Source: an uncultured Christensenellaceae bacterium (lineage in GTDB: Bacteria; Bacillota; Clostridia; Christensenellales; UBA3700). Taken from it: a DNA stretch of 64,000 nucleotides. The stretch is from positions 62,001-126,000 of the forward strand of contig CALWKW010000005.1 in the NCBI GenBank assembly GCA_944381365.1, given 5' to 3'. The notes beneath the pieces are model-generated. The model saw only the letters and a program-made list of their open reading frames with translations. It did not search any database and was not told where the DNA came from. The stretch's first letter is position 1; each line of letters begins with the position of its first letter. Both the position numbers and the translations under genes were made by a program. This document shows positions 25,315 through 35,900 of this stretch, piece by piece.

Positions 25315-28300
25315 ATGACACATAAAAAGACGGCTGCAGCCGTAAGTGTGATTCTTGTCATTATTTTTGCACTTATTTTTGTGCTTTTGGGTTTTGCGTC
25401 AGTTTTGGACGATAACACCGATATAAGACAATATGGAGTAGAGAATCTGGCAGATACTTCCAATCCGCCTGAAGACGGACAGGTAAGCAATCAGTATACG
25501 ATTGCCAATCTTCCGTCCGGCTATATGGCGGTAGGCGGCGACTCGGGCAGAGACATATCCTATGTCCGCAGCAATCCTACGGGAAAATATATGCTTGTCG
25601 GCGATATTACCGTAAGTCAGCTGGATTTGGGTACTTCTTTTTCGGGTATTCTTGACGGCAACGGCTACAATATCTATATCAATGCAGAAAATACAGGTAT
25701 CGGAAGCGACAGAGTAGGCGGACTTTTCGCAAATCTCAGCGGTACGGTAAAAAATGCAAAAATAGTAGTCGACAAATTCAGAGCAGGCACTTCAAACAAT
25801 GATATGACCGGCGGTATAGTGGCAGGTTATGCTTATGAAGGAGCGGTGGTAGAGAATTGTTATATACAGCTCAAATACAGCCCTACAAGCAATGCTAATG
25901 AAGAAAACGGTGATTTCTGCGACTTCTATCTGTATCAAAGTTCACAAAGATCCAGAAATGCAAAGATAAGACTTGGCGGCGTAGTAGGTATTACGGCGGG
26001 CAATACTACCATAAGAGAAGTTACGGTCGACAATCAGACGACAGGTAATTACGGTTTTTCTATAAAAGGCTGGAGAGAAGGCGGTAATTTTTTCAGCCAT
26101 AGCGATGGTTTCCATTATCTCGGCGGATTTATAGCTTCGGCTGACGGCGGAACGGTAAATCTTACAAACATTACTCTTGCAGGCAAATCTACTTCAAAAT
26201 TTACTATACACAACGAGAGTACTTCAAGCGAGAGATACAACTCGGGTATGCTCGGCGGTCTTGTAGGCTACAACAACAGCGGCACTCTCAATATTGACGG
26301 TGTAATTTTGTCATATCCTATCGTGGTGACTTCAGGTGCCGCAGGTTATAACATGGTTCTTTCCAATATGAATTACAGCGATAAGACTTGTGCAGGTGTT
26401 CTTATAGGATGGGATGATGACGGCGATGCAAGTTATTCCATAAAGAATGTTTATTTTGTTGATGGTGCCGAGACAGATTGGATTACAGGAGAAAGAAATT
26501 CTTATCATGGAGTAATTGGATTTGACAGCTCCATGAACCCCAAGTTTGATGGAAACAATATTTATTTCTACGGAGCTACAAAGGTTGCGCCCGATTCAAA
26601 AGACCTTGTTTATCAAATTCAGAACGGCTCTAAGTTGCAGCCTGTGACGGACCAGCTCATTCTCAAAGACGGTGAAGTAAGCGGACCTGCATGGGTATAT
26701 GGCGTAAAGACGGGAGATACGGGTGTCGCTGGCAGAGTAAATCTCAATTATAGCAAAGTCACCCAAGGCAGCATAGAGTTTTCCACTTCTATGGAAGCAG
26801 CTTCACAGGACGATACATATCTCATTTTTGAAAAAGTTTATGACGGAAATGTCATTGTCGCTCCTTTGCTTAATCTTAAAAACGGCGGCTCGACAGTGAC
26901 CGTCAACAATGTTTATTCAGAAGCAAACCCCGACAGAAATGTCGGAGAGCATATCTTGACTTACAGCAAAGAAAGCATCATCAATGCAGGTTTCAATACC
27001 TATACTTACAACAATAAGACGGTAATCGGCAATGCTATGACGGGTATCATGTATTTGCCGGGGAATATCAGCATCGGTGGTCAGAGTCAAGGTTTGGATA
27101 TCACAAAGAGTCTAAAAGTCATCATCAATCCTCTCGATATTCAGGTAGGATTTGCAAGTACCAACTTTATTACTTACGGCGACTCTTTGGAAGCAGTAAA
27201 AGAGAAGAATCAGGATGTTAGGATTTTTTCCGTCAACGGAGTAGAGGGTGCTACCGCTCCCGATGCTATTTTGAGCTGGGATATTGCAGGCTATGAACCT
27301 TATGCACAGAATGTAGGTGCTCTCGTGGCTCTTTCTGTACAAAATGTCGTAATGGCAAATAACAGCACAAACAATTACAGAATTACTTCTGTATCCAAAG
27401 ATACGGCAATCGTAGCTCGTCAGATCAAAGGCAATATATCTTTGGCAGACGGCGTAAGTCTCGTATATGATGGCACTCCCAAGACAGCCAAGTTTACTAT
27501 ATTGAGCGGAGCGGAAAACGATCCCGAAATAGGCAACAGAATTACATTCGATCTTGACGGAACGGACAATGTTAATGTAGGTACATTTACGATAAGAGCT
27601 GTATTGCCTACGGTAGACGGCGTAGCAAACTATGCTTTCTCGTCAGACAGCATTACAAAAGCAGAATATACCATCACACCCAAGAGTGTGGAGATAAGTG
27701 CAAAACAAGCTCAAAATAAATTGTACGACAATACCGCATTTGCAGATTTCACAAGTTTGTTCGATATCCCTATGGGAGTGGACGGCGAGCCTGTCGAATA
27801 CGATTTTGCTATTACAAAAGATAATCAGGCTGTGTCTGAGATAAAGGAAGTGGGTACATACACGATTACCGCTACTTTAAAGGAAGGTCAGACAAATTAT
27901 ACCTCAAATTCTGCAAGCACTCAGTTTGAAGTAAACAAAGCTCAGATAAAAGGTACTATCCAAATGCCTGAAGATATGCAGTATGACGGCACGGCAAAAG
28001 TTCCTCAATACATATTCGATGAGGGAAGTGCTTTGTATATCGAAGGCGAAGAAATTATTTTTGAATACAGCGGAAGCAATGTCAATGCAGGTACAATTAC
28101 CATAACGGCAAAATTGCCCAATTCAAATTATGAATTCATAGTAGACGGCAGCGTAGCAGAGACTCAGACGGCTTCTATGACGATAGAAAAGCGTCAGGTA
28201 AATCTCAGCTTGCAAAATATAGTCAAGACTTATGACGGCGAAATCTATGATTTTTCTACGATAGAAGTAGAGGGCAAGGAAGCATTTGTGGACGATGTTG

Positions 28301-31300
28301 AGATAAGCGTTTCTTCTCCTACGGCAAAAGCCGACAAGGGAAGCTATGCTCTTCAAATTACCACTTCTTTGGATGCTAATCCCAACTATAATATAGTAAA
28401 AGACAGCGACAAATCTCTTACTATCAATGCAAAACCCGTATCGTTGACAATCGAAAACGCAGTCAAGACTTATGACGGACAGCTCTTTGATTTCAGAGGT
28501 TATGCCGTAAGCGGTATGGACGGATTTTTGGCAAATGATAATGTAAGTGCGAATGTTAGTGCAATAGACGCAAAAGCCGACAAGGGCGTATATAATCTTG
28601 TTATCACGACTACTGCCGATGATAATGCAAACTATTCAATTACAAGAAGCGAGGACAAAACTCTCACTATAAATTCCAGAAGTGTGACGCTTTCGATTGA
28701 AAACGCACAAAGCGTTTACAACAATCAGCCTTATGACTTCACGGATTTTGCCGTTGAGGTGGGCGGAGAAGGCTTTGTCGCACAAGACAATGTAATAATA
28801 AGCGTATCGGCTGAGGGCAACGCAACGGATGTGGGCGAATATCCTCTCACAATCACGACCACTGCCGATGACAATGCAAATTATTCAATTACAAGAAGCG
28901 AGGACAAAATCCTTACTATCTCGCCTTTAGAGGTAAATATTAGTGCAAAAGAGCCTCAAAGCAAGACTTTTGACGGTCAGGCTTTTGAAGATTTTGCAAG
29001 TTTGTTCAATATTCCTATGGGAATGGATTCTTTGCCTTTGCAGTATGACTTTGCCATCACAAAAGGCTCAGAAAGCACAGATTCTGTAATCAATGCCGGC
29101 GAATATACAATCACCGCTACTCTCAAAGACGGTCAGAGCAATTATGTTTCTAATTCTGCATCCGTGGTATTTACGGTAAATGTATTGAATGTAGAATTGA
29201 AGGCAAAACAAGCAGAAGCTACATCTATGTATGACGGCATGGAAGTGACGGAAGAAGAACTTTTAAGATATTTCGATATCCCTGTCGATGTACAAGGTCA
29301 GCCTCTTAGTGTACAGCTTTCTATAAGCGGTGCAGCAAGCACTATTCTTAATGCAGGCGACTATACCGTAAGCATCAGTCTTGCTGACACAAGCGGAAAC
29401 TATTCTGCAAATACCGCTTCTATCACATACAAACTTATGAAGCAGACGGTTGCAATACCCGTGCCCGAAACAAAAGAGTTTGTCTACAACAATAGCGAGC
29501 ATACTCTTGAAATCACAGAAAATTCGCTTTATAGTATAGAGGGCAACAAAGCTACCGATGCAGGCGAGTATCAAGCGGTTGTTTCACTCATCAATACAGA
29601 CAACTATCAATGGAGTGACGGCACAACAGAGCCTCAATTGATCGCTTGGACTATCAAACAAGCCGATGCTGTCGTAAATCCTCAGGTAGAGGGCGAACAT
29701 TTCTATGACGGACACGAAATGCCTGCTATCTCTCTTGGCGAAAACGATACACAAGGTACTATCGCTTGGCAGGAAGATATTTTGACTTTCGGCATAAACA
29801 CTTATAATTGGGTATTCACTCCTACTGACAGCAAAAACTATAAGAGTGCAAAGGGAACATATACTCTCGAAGTTGAAGCAATCGTGCTTACAAGTCTTAA
29901 GATAGAATTCAATGCGGGAGAAAACAAAATATACACAAGCACTCCTTTGGACGAACTCAAGAATTATCTTGTTGTCACAGGTATCAACAATGACGGAAGC
30001 GAATACGGCATTATTGGCAAAGAAGAATATTCGTTGTCGGGTACACTCACGGCAGGTACAAGCATAATTACTATGAGCTACAACGATATTACATCTACTT
30101 TCGAAGTGGCAAATGTAATAGGTGTGGTACTCGAGAGAATAGAAATCACAGCTCTTCCTCACAAATCAGTTTATACCGTATTTGAAAAGCTCGATATTAC
30201 AGGTCTCGAGATTACCGCATACTACACAGACGGCACAGAAAAAATCGTGACTGAAGATTGTGTGGCTGATGTAGATACTATGGCAATCACAACTACCAAA
30301 GTAGTATTCTCATATACAGATGCTACGGCTACGAAGACGGCAGAATTTTCAGTGACGGTCAATTCCATAAAAGTAGCTGCTCCCGATGTGGACGAATTGC
30401 AACAATTTGTTTATAATAGCGAAGAGCAGACATTTGTCATTGCTGACGGAGAGAATTATTCTGTAAGCGGCAACAAAGCTACTAATGCAGGCGAATACAA
30501 TGCGGTAATAGCTCTTGACGACAAAACAAACTATGAATGGTCCACAGGCGGCAATGCCGATATCGAGTATGCTTGGTCTATCGATAAGATGCTCATAAAA
30601 GGCGACATCGTCTTACCCGAAAGCTTGGTATTTGACGGCAAGGCAAAACAAGCCGAGTTCGATATCACGATAGGAAAGCTCTACGGCGATGATGCCATTG
30701 TCGTATCCTATGACGGCGATATCACAAATGCAGGTACGGTCAATGTAAGCGTAAGTCTTCCCAGCGACAACTATGAATTCCATTCTTCAGTAGTACAAAG
30801 CAAGGAAATGGTAATCACGCCCGTTGAGATAGAGCTCAGCTTCAATTCATTGACTATCGTATACAACACTCCTACCGAAGAATTTGATATCGACAGCATT
30901 ATCGCTACCGCAAGAGGCATGGCTTCAAATCAAATTCAGATAGGCGACAATACATACAACTATACTACTTCTGTCGAGTATGCAAATCCCGAAAACACAT
31001 ACAAGCAGGGAGATGAAAAAGATACTGCTTATGAATTAAATGTAAATCTCACGATAGAAGGACTCGATGCAAGAAATTATACTTATGACAACAAGGCTAC
31101 TCTCAAAGTTATCGCTACTCCTTTGGAAGGCGTGCTTGTAGCCGAGGCAAGCGGCATCGAGTATGACGGAAATACTCACGGTGCTACTCTTACAGAGACC
31201 ACTGCAAACCCCGAAGATTATCAGATAGAGTATTCTGTCAAAGGTATGAATCAATGGTCCACAGCTCTTCCCGTTAATGCAGGTACATATACAGTAAGAG

Positions 31301-34300
31301 TAGTAGCTACCACAGACAGTTATTCAGGTGAAAGAATAGCTACGATAGAAATAGTAATTCTCAAGAAAAATGTAGTAATTACCGCAAATCAGAGCGAAGT
31401 GCAAATGGCATACAAGGGCGAAGTAAGCGAAGCAGAACTCGAATCTTACTTTACCGCTCCCGTTGGTGTTTTGGAAGAAGGGGCTTTGCCTCTTGCCATA
31501 ACCGTTACGGGTATGGGCGAGACGGTAAACGGAGTAGGCGTATATACTCTCAAGGCAAAACTCGATGCCGAGGCAACAAACTACAAGGCAGACGAAGTGA
31601 GCATAAGATATACGGTTGTTCCTGCCGAAGTAGTGGCTCCCGTTCCCTCTCAACAAAAATTCACATATACAGGTTCAGAACTTACTTATGATATCCCTGC
31701 AAGTGCTCAGTATATCATAAGCGGCAACAAAGCTACCAATGCGGGCAATTATACCGCTACCGTAAAACTTGCCGACAAAAAGAATTTTGTATGGGCTGAC
31801 AGCAAAGATATAACAGACAAGACATTTGCTTGGTTTATCGACAAAGCTACGCCTCAAATTACTCCTCAGGTGGAAGACACAACTTATTTTGACGGACACA
31901 AGATGCCTCAGATTACCACCGCCGAAGGCAGTACGGCAGGCAATATCGTATGGACCGACAGTGTGCTTGAATTTGGCAAAGAAATGTATTCATGGTTGTT
32001 TACTCCCTCGGATACGGCAAACTATAATACACTCGAAGGCACCTATAATCTTACGGTAGTAGAGATAAAGATCGTAAGCATAGAAGTAGAACTCAAAGAC
32101 GGAGCAAATGTATATACAAGCACTCCTCTTGACGATATCAAGGCTTTGATCAATATAAGAGCTACAAACAATGACGGCTCTGTCATCGAACAGCTTTCTC
32201 CCGACAAGATAAGATTGCAAGGAGATATCAGTGAAGGTGCTAAGATATTCACAGCATACTATTTGGATGACGAAAGCATCACTGATGACTTTGCTGTCAC
32301 AGTACTCAAAGTAGAGCTTGCAAGTCTAGAGGCAATATTCGAGCAGGGAGATGCAGAAATATTCCCCACAAATTCTCTCGAAGACCTCAAAAAATATTTG
32401 ACTGTAAACGGTATCAACAATGACGGTACGCTTTACGGCGAAATCACTGAATATGAGCTTTTGGGCAATCTTGACAGAATCAAATCAGTAATCACCGTAA
32501 AATATACGGGTTCGGACACTTCTTTGGAAGTATCCAATACCACATTTATCGTCAATGTATCCACAGCCGCTCTCGAAAGCATCGCTGTGACAAAAAATCC
32601 CGATTATCTTGCATATACGGCCTATGATGTATTTGACAGACAGGGTATGGAAGTCACGGCTTATTATACAGACGGCACAAGTCAGGTAATCGAGGACTAT
32701 GAAGTAGTAGGCGGCGACAGCTTGCAAGTCAAATTCTCCACAGAAGGTATCATCATAAGATATGCCGAGGACGATATCGTGTGCGAGACAGTTCTCAATG
32801 GATTGGAGATTATTAAGAGAAAGGTAGATGTAATTACTCCTACCGCACAGACTTTTGTCTACAACGGAAAACCTCAGACATTCGTATTTACTCCCGGCAA
32901 GTATTATACGATAATAGACAATGTACAGACAAATGCAGGTTATTATATCGCTTATGTAGTTCTCAACGACAAGGAAAACTGCGAATGGAACTATCAGTCG
33001 GGCGAACAGGACAACACGGCAGATATTCCTATCTATTGGAACATTGCCAAAAAGCCCGTTAGTCTTACATTAAAAGGCGATATCGTAAATCAGAAAATCT
33101 ATGACGGCGTCACGATTACAAAAGAAGAATTCAAGAATTACTTTGATCTCAGCATAAATATCAATCCCGATGAAGAGAATATATCGGAAGATGATGTAGA
33201 CTTTGAAATTATGCTCAGCAATGACGGCGAAGGAATTTGCGATGCAGGAAGATATACCGTATTGGCAAAGCTTACAGAAGGCTCATCCAACTTTACGGCA
33301 AATACGCCTTCATTCACATATCAGATTCAAAGAGCCAACAAGGATATGCTTGCGGATATGTCAGTAGGCTATAAATCCATCACTCTTTCATTGACAAACG
33401 GTTTGGATTCTGCGTTGTATTCGTTTGACAACAAGAATTGGAACAAGCTCCAATCTCTCGATATAAGCGTGGATATGAGCGACAAATATGTCATCTATCT
33501 CAGATATGAGCAAAGCACCAATTATTGGGCAAGCGATACTTTGAAGATAGAGAAGAATATTACAAAAGACGCATTGCTCGAGTATCTCAAAGAAAACTTT
33601 GACGATAGCTTTGACAAGTCGGACATAGTAAGATTTGAGACATTCTTGTCTTATGCAAAGAGTCCTGACGGCGAAAATGCTCAATATGACAGCTTGTATG
33701 CAAAGATGTATGCCGATTATGAAAAAGTTGCAGGCGATCTCAAACAAGCTATCTCGAGTGCTTTGGCGACAGGTTCGCAAGTGGCAGGTTATTCTTCTGC
33801 TATGGCTGTAAGCCTTACACTCACAAGTATAGGCACAGGTTTTGCTCTTGCGGCAATGTCTTTGAGCCTTGGCAGAAAGACAAACAAATCTTCTAAGAAC
33901 AAGAAGATGATAATTGCTAGTTTGCTCGTTGTGATCATCATGGTTGGCGTAGTGGGTGCTTTTGCAGGATGTCAAAAGACAGAAGTAGACAATATGGCAA
34001 ATGTACTCGACATAATCAAATCAAGCAATGAACTCAAGGTTGATATCATCGAAGGCGAAGAGAGTATTTATACCTATGACAACGGTGCTATATCTTCAAA
34101 CAAGTACAATATCGTCATAAATGTCAACGGTATTATCGGCAACAAGGGCGGAGACAATATCTCATTGACAAAAGACAATCTTGTCGCAGGATACACAATC
34201 ATAATTGACGAAAGCACAGGTAAGGCTACTGTCAAAGGTAAATTGCAAAATACCAAGATAAGCACGATAAACGGTGCCGAAGTAGTTATTGAGTGCAACC

Positions 34301-34383
34301 TTAAGACAAAGACAACCCAAAAGTACGAAATCAGCTATAATGACGCTTGGGGATACAAGGTTGTGATAAATCTCGTCAAGTAA
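25315..34383 (+). CDS. Giant exported surface protein (3022 aa) with C-terminal lipoprotein-like domain fused
   Basis: The plan matches the 1840-residue protein upstream: N-terminal membrane/signal segment (about 9-28), beta-helix-like repeats (about 60-440), then a much longer array of MBG/YDG and Ig-like units (K-T-Y-D-G, Y-N-N-S-E-H, N-A-G-E-Y/T-Y and PQVEGEHFYDGHEMP marks recur). Two neighbouring YDG units share a nearly identical 58-bp DNA segment. A helical linker and membrane segment (about 2829-2852) align with the C-terminus of the first protein. Here the frame continues: a second hydrophobic segment with lipobox-like AFAGC (C2886) and 137 more residues homologous to the separate lipoprotein at 24313. 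An internal ATG (33907) has no ribosome binding site, so a true fusion is likely. No LPXTG. Confidence 0.82.
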   Translation: MTHKKTAAAVSVILVIIFALIFVLLGFASVLDDNTDIRQYGVENLADTSNPPEDGQVSNQYTIANLPSGYMAVGGDSGRDISYVRSNPTGKYMLVGDITVSQLDLGTSFSGILDGNGYNIYINAENTGIGSDRVGGLFANLSGTVKNAKIVVDKFRAGTSNNDMTGGIVAGYAYEGAVVENCYIQLKYSPTSNANEENGDFCDFYLYQSSQRSRNAKIRLGGVVGITAGNTTIREVTVDNQTTGNYGFSIKGWREGGNFFSHSDGFHYLGGFIASADGGTVNLTNITLAGKSTSKFTIHNESTSSERYNSGMLGGLVGYNNSGTLNIDGVILSYPIVVTSGAAGYNMVLSNMNYSDKTCAGVLIGWDDDGDASYSIKNVYFVDGAETDWITGERNSYHGVIGFDSSMNPKFDGNNIYFYGATKVAPDSKDLVYQIQNGSKLQPVTDQLILKDGEVSGPAWVYGVKTGDTGVAGRVNLNYSKVTQGSIEFSTSMEAASQDDTYLIFEKVYDGNVIVAPLLNLKNGGSTVTVNNVYSEANPDRNVGEHILTYSKESIINAGFNTYTYNNKTVIGNAMTGIMYLPGNISIGGQSQGLDITKSLKVIINPLDIQVGFASTNFITYGDSLEAVKEKNQDVRIFSVNGVEGATAPDAILSWDIAGYEPYAQNVGALVALSVQNVVMANNSTNNYRITSVSKDTAIVARQIKGNISLADGVSLVYDGTPKTAKFTILSGAENDPEIGNRITFDLDGTDNVNVGTFTIRAVLPTVDGVANYAFSSDSITKAEYTITPKSVEISAKQAQNKLYDNTAFADFTSLFDIPMGVDGEPVEYDFAITKDNQAVSEIKEVGTYTITATLKEGQTNYTSNSASTQFEVNKAQIKGTIQMPEDMQYDGTAKVPQYIFDEGSALYIEGEEIIFEYSGSNVNAGTITITAKLPNSNYEFIVDGSVAETQTASMTIEKRQVNLSLQNIVKTYDGEIYDFSTIEVEGKEAFVDDVEISVSSPTAKADKGSYALQITTSLDANPNYNIVKDSDKSLTINAKPVSLTIENAVKTYDGQLFDFRGYAVSGMDGFLANDNVSANVSAIDAKADKGVYNLVITTTADDNANYSITRSEDKTLTINSRSVTLSIENAQSVYNNQPYDFTDFAVEVGGEGFVAQDNVIISVSAEGNATDVGEYPLTITTTADDNANYSITRSEDKILTISPLEVNISAKEPQSKTFDGQAFEDFASLFNIPMGMDSLPLQYDFAITKGSESTDSVINAGEYTITATLKDGQSNYVSNSASVVFTVNVLNVELKAKQAEATSMYDGMEVTEEELLRYFDIPVDVQGQPLSVQLSISGAASTILNAGDYTVSISLADTSGNYSANTASITYKLMKQTVAIPVPETKEFVYNNSEHTLEITENSLYSIEGNKATDAGEYQAVVSLINTDNYQWSDGTTEPQLIAWTIKQADAVVNPQVEGEHFYDGHEMPAISLGENDTQGTIAWQEDILTFGINTYNWVFTPTDSKNYKSAKGTYTLEVEAIVLTSLKIEFNAGENKIYTSTPLDELKNYLVVTGINNDGSEYGIIGKEEYSLSGTLTAGTSIITMSYNDITSTFEVANVIGVVLERIEITALPHKSVYTVFEKLDITGLEITAYYTDGTEKIVTEDCVADVDTMAITTTKVVFSYTDATATKTAEFSVTVNSIKVAAPDVDELQQFVYNSEEQTFVIADGENYSVSGNKATNAGEYNAVIALDDKTNYEWSTGGNADIEYAWSIDKMLIKGDIVLPESLVFDGKAKQAEFDITIGKLYGDDAIVVSYDGDITNAGTVNVSVSLPSDNYEFHSSVVQSKEMVITPVEIELSFNSLTIVYNTPTEEFDIDSIIATARGMASNQIQIGDNTYNYTTSVEYANPENTYKQGDEKDTAYELNVNLTIEGLDARNYTYDNKATLKVIATPLEGVLVAEASGIEYDGNTHGATLTETTANPEDYQIEYSVKGMNQWSTALPVNAGTYTVRVVATTDSYSGERIATIEIVILKKNVVITANQSEVQMAYKGEVSEAELESYFTAPVGVLEEGALPLAITVTGMGETVNGVGVYTLKAKLDAEATNYKADEVSIRYTVVPAEVVAPVPSQQKFTYTGSELTYDIPASAQYIISGNKATNAGNYTATVKLADKKNFVWADSKDITDKTFAWFIDKATPQITPQVEDTTYFDGHKMPQITTAEGSTAGNIVWTDSVLEFGKEMYSWLFTPSDTANYNTLEGTYNLTVVEIKIVSIEVELKDGANVYTSTPLDDIKALINIRATNNDGSVIEQLSPDKIRLQGDISEGAKIFTAYYLDDESITDDFAVTVLKVELASLEAIFEQGDAEIFPTNSLEDLKKYLTVNGINNDGTLYGEITEYELLGNLDRIKSVITVKYTGSDTSLEVSNTTFIVNVSTAALESIAVTKNPDYLAYTAYDVFDRQGMEVTAYYTDGTSQVIEDYEVVGGDSLQVKFSTEGIIIRYAEDDIVCETVLNGLEIIKRKVDVITPTAQTFVYNGKPQTFVFTPGKYYTIIDNVQTNAGYYIAYVVLNDKENCEWNYQSGEQDNTADIPIYWNIAKKPVSLTLKGDIVNQKIYDGVTITKEEFKNYFDLSININPDEENISEDDVDFEIMLSNDGEGICDAGRYTVLAKLTEGSSNFTANTPSFTYQIQRANKDMLADMSVGYKSITLSLTNGLDSALYSFDNKNWNKLQSLDISVDMSDKYVIYLRYEQSTNYWASDTLKIEKNITKDALLEYLKENFDDSFDKSDIVRFETFLSYAKSPDGENAQYDSLYAKMYADYEKVAGDLKQAISSALATGSQVAGYSSAMAVSLTLTSIGTGFALAAMSLSLGRKTNKSSKNKKMIIASLLVVIIMVGVVGAFAGCQKTEVDNMANVLDIIKSSNELKVDIIEGEESIYTYDNGAISSNKYNIVINVNGIIGNKGGDNISLTKDNLVAGYTIIIDESTGKATVKGKLQNTKISTINGAEVVIECNLKTKTTQKYEISYNDAWGYKVVINLVK
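28603..28660 (+). repeat. 58-bp direct repeat inside the giant gene, unit 1
   Basis: It matches 28852-28909 at 55 of 58 bases, 249 bases apart, far closer than other repeat units of this gene. It encodes the end of a YDG unit (TTADDNANYSITRSEDK). This indicates a recent unit duplication or gene conversion. Confidence 0.8.
28852..28909 (+). repeat. 58-bp direct repeat inside the giant gene, unit 2
   Basis: Second copy of the segment at 28603-28660, with three synonymous differences (T/C changes), so the encoded peptide is unchanged. Confidence 0.8.
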
Positions 34384-34461
34384 GAACTTATCAGGCATTT
34401 CAAAACAAAATATCTTCGACCTCTAAAATAATAAAGATGTCAAAGAGCCGACAAAAAAGAC

Positions 34462-34495
34462 AAAATCCCGCAAAGTTTTTGCGGGATTTTTACTT
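34462..34495 (+). terminator. Rho-independent terminator of the second giant gene
   Basis: AAAATCCCGCAAA (34462-34474) and TTTGCGGGATTTT (34478-34490) form a 13-bp stem followed by T residues. Confidence 0.92.
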
Positions 34496-34592
34496 TTTTT
34501 TGAATTTTGAGTATTGAAAAAGTATGATAATTGTGCTATCTTAAAAAGGGAAGAAAATTCCTATCAAAAAAAGCAAGAAGGAAAAAATTATT

Positions 34593-35768
34593 ATGAGTAA
34601 GTACAATTTTTATGCTCCTACCGAAGTGCATTTCGGCGTGGGACAATTAAATAATCTTCATACATTCGATTTGCCGGGAAAAAAAGCTTTGCTTTTGATC
34701 TCAAACGGCAAATCCACAAAAGAAAACGGCTCGCTCGATCGCACAAAATTCGAGCTTGACCTTGCAGGAGTAAAGTATGTCGTTTTTGATAAAATAGAGC
34801 CCAATCCTCTCAAACCTACCGTGGAAAGAGGCGGAAAATTCGCAAGGGACAATTCTTGTGATTTTATAGTGGCTTTGGGCGGCGGAAGCGTAATGGATGC
34901 TTCCAAGGCAATCGCTACTATGGCTACAAATGAGGGCGATTTGTGGGATTATGTAGTAGGCGGAACGGGAAAAGGCAAGCCTATCGAAAATACTCCTTTG
35001 CCTATTGTCGCTATCACTACTACTGCGGGTACAGGTTCTGAGGTAGACGAGTACGGCGTAATTACCAATCCCGAAACTCACGAAAAAATAGGCTTTGGCG
35101 GAGACAAGGCACTTTTCCCCAAAATCGCTATCGTAGATCCCGAGCTCATGCTTACCGTTCCTCCCAAATATACGGCTTATCAGGGCTTTGACGCACTTTT
35201 CCACAGCACAGAGACATATATCTCGAATATAGCAAGCTATATGAGCGATATGGTGGCATCTACCGCCATAAAAGCAGTCGCAGGTTATCTCCCTCGTGCG
35301 GTAGCAAACGGCAAGGATATCGAGGCAAGAAGCAAGGTAGCTTTCGGAAATACGATGTCAGGTTATTCAATGGTAGTAGGAAGCTGTACGAGCGAACATT
35401 CGCTTGAGCACGCTATGAGTGCATATCATCAGGAGCTTCCTCACGGAGCAGGACTTATTATGATAAGCAAAGCATATTATCAGTTCTTTATCGACAAACA
35501 TGTCTGCGATGACAGATTTGTGGATATGGCAAAGATGCTCGGCATTGAAAATGCTTCAAAACCTCAAGACTTCATCACTGCACTTACAAATCTTCAGGAT
35601 GCCTGCGGCGTAGGAGATTTGAAGATGAGCGATTACGGTATTACCCCCGATGAGTTTGCTACTTTGGCAAAAAACGCAAAGGACAGCATGGGCGGATTGT
35701 TCTTTATGGATAGATATGATTTAACTATCGAGGATTGTATAGAAATCTACAAAAATTCTTATAGATAA
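34593..35768 (+). CDS. Iron-containing alcohol dehydrogenase
   Basis: This 391-residue protein is a complete group III (Fe-dependent) alcohol dehydrogenase. It shows the NAD(P)-binding GGGSVMDASKA, the TTAGTGSEVD loop, and the metal-site segments GFDALFHSTE, EHSLEHAMSAYH and LPHGAGL. It resembles the NADPH-dependent butanol-dehydrogenase-like group of Clostridia in length and motifs. It likely interconverts an aldehyde or ketone and an alcohol in fermentation; the substrate is not determined. It is a single-gene transcript between two terminators. It contrasts with the two degenerate members of the same family at 42746-45244. Confidence 0.9.
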   Translation: MSKYNFYAPTEVHFGVGQLNNLHTFDLPGKKALLLISNGKSTKENGSLDRTKFELDLAGVKYVVFDKIEPNPLKPTVERGGKFARDNSCDFIVALGGGSVMDASKAIATMATNEGDLWDYVVGGTGKGKPIENTPLPIVAITTTAGTGSEVDEYGVITNPETHEKIGFGGDKALFPKIAIVDPELMLTVPPKYTAYQGFDALFHSTETYISNIASYMSDMVASTAIKAVAGYLPRAVANGKDIEARSKVAFGNTMSGYSMVVGSCTSEHSLEHAMSAYHQELPHGAGLIMISKAYYQFFIDKHVCDDRFVDMAKMLGIENASKPQDFITALTNLQDACGVGDLKMSDYGITPDEFATLAKNAKDSMGGLFFMDRYDLTIEDCIEIYKNSYR

Positions 35769-35803
35769 AATTATCTGCACGCAAAATATTATGCTTAAAA
35801 CAC

Positions 35804-35831
35804 AATACGCACCTTTTTGGTGCGTATTTTT
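35804..35831 (+). terminator. Rho-independent terminator of the alcohol dehydrogenase gene
   Basis: AATACGCACC-TTTTT-GGTGCGTATT followed by TTT. Confidence 0.9.
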
Positions 35832-35900
35832 CAGCAAAAGATTTTGACAATGAGATTGTATTTATTATGTATTCGGGGTAGCATGCTACCCCTACTTATA

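Noticed and set aside
33907..34383. Independent lipoprotein gene starting at the internal ATG
   Set aside because: The frame is continuous with the giant protein and no ribosome binding site precedes 33907, so I annotate a fusion; internal initiation cannot be fully excluded.
25315..34383. CRISPR or other short-repeat array in the giant gene
   Set aside because: The repeats are protein-domain units of about 250 bases with diverged sequence and an uninterrupted reading frame.
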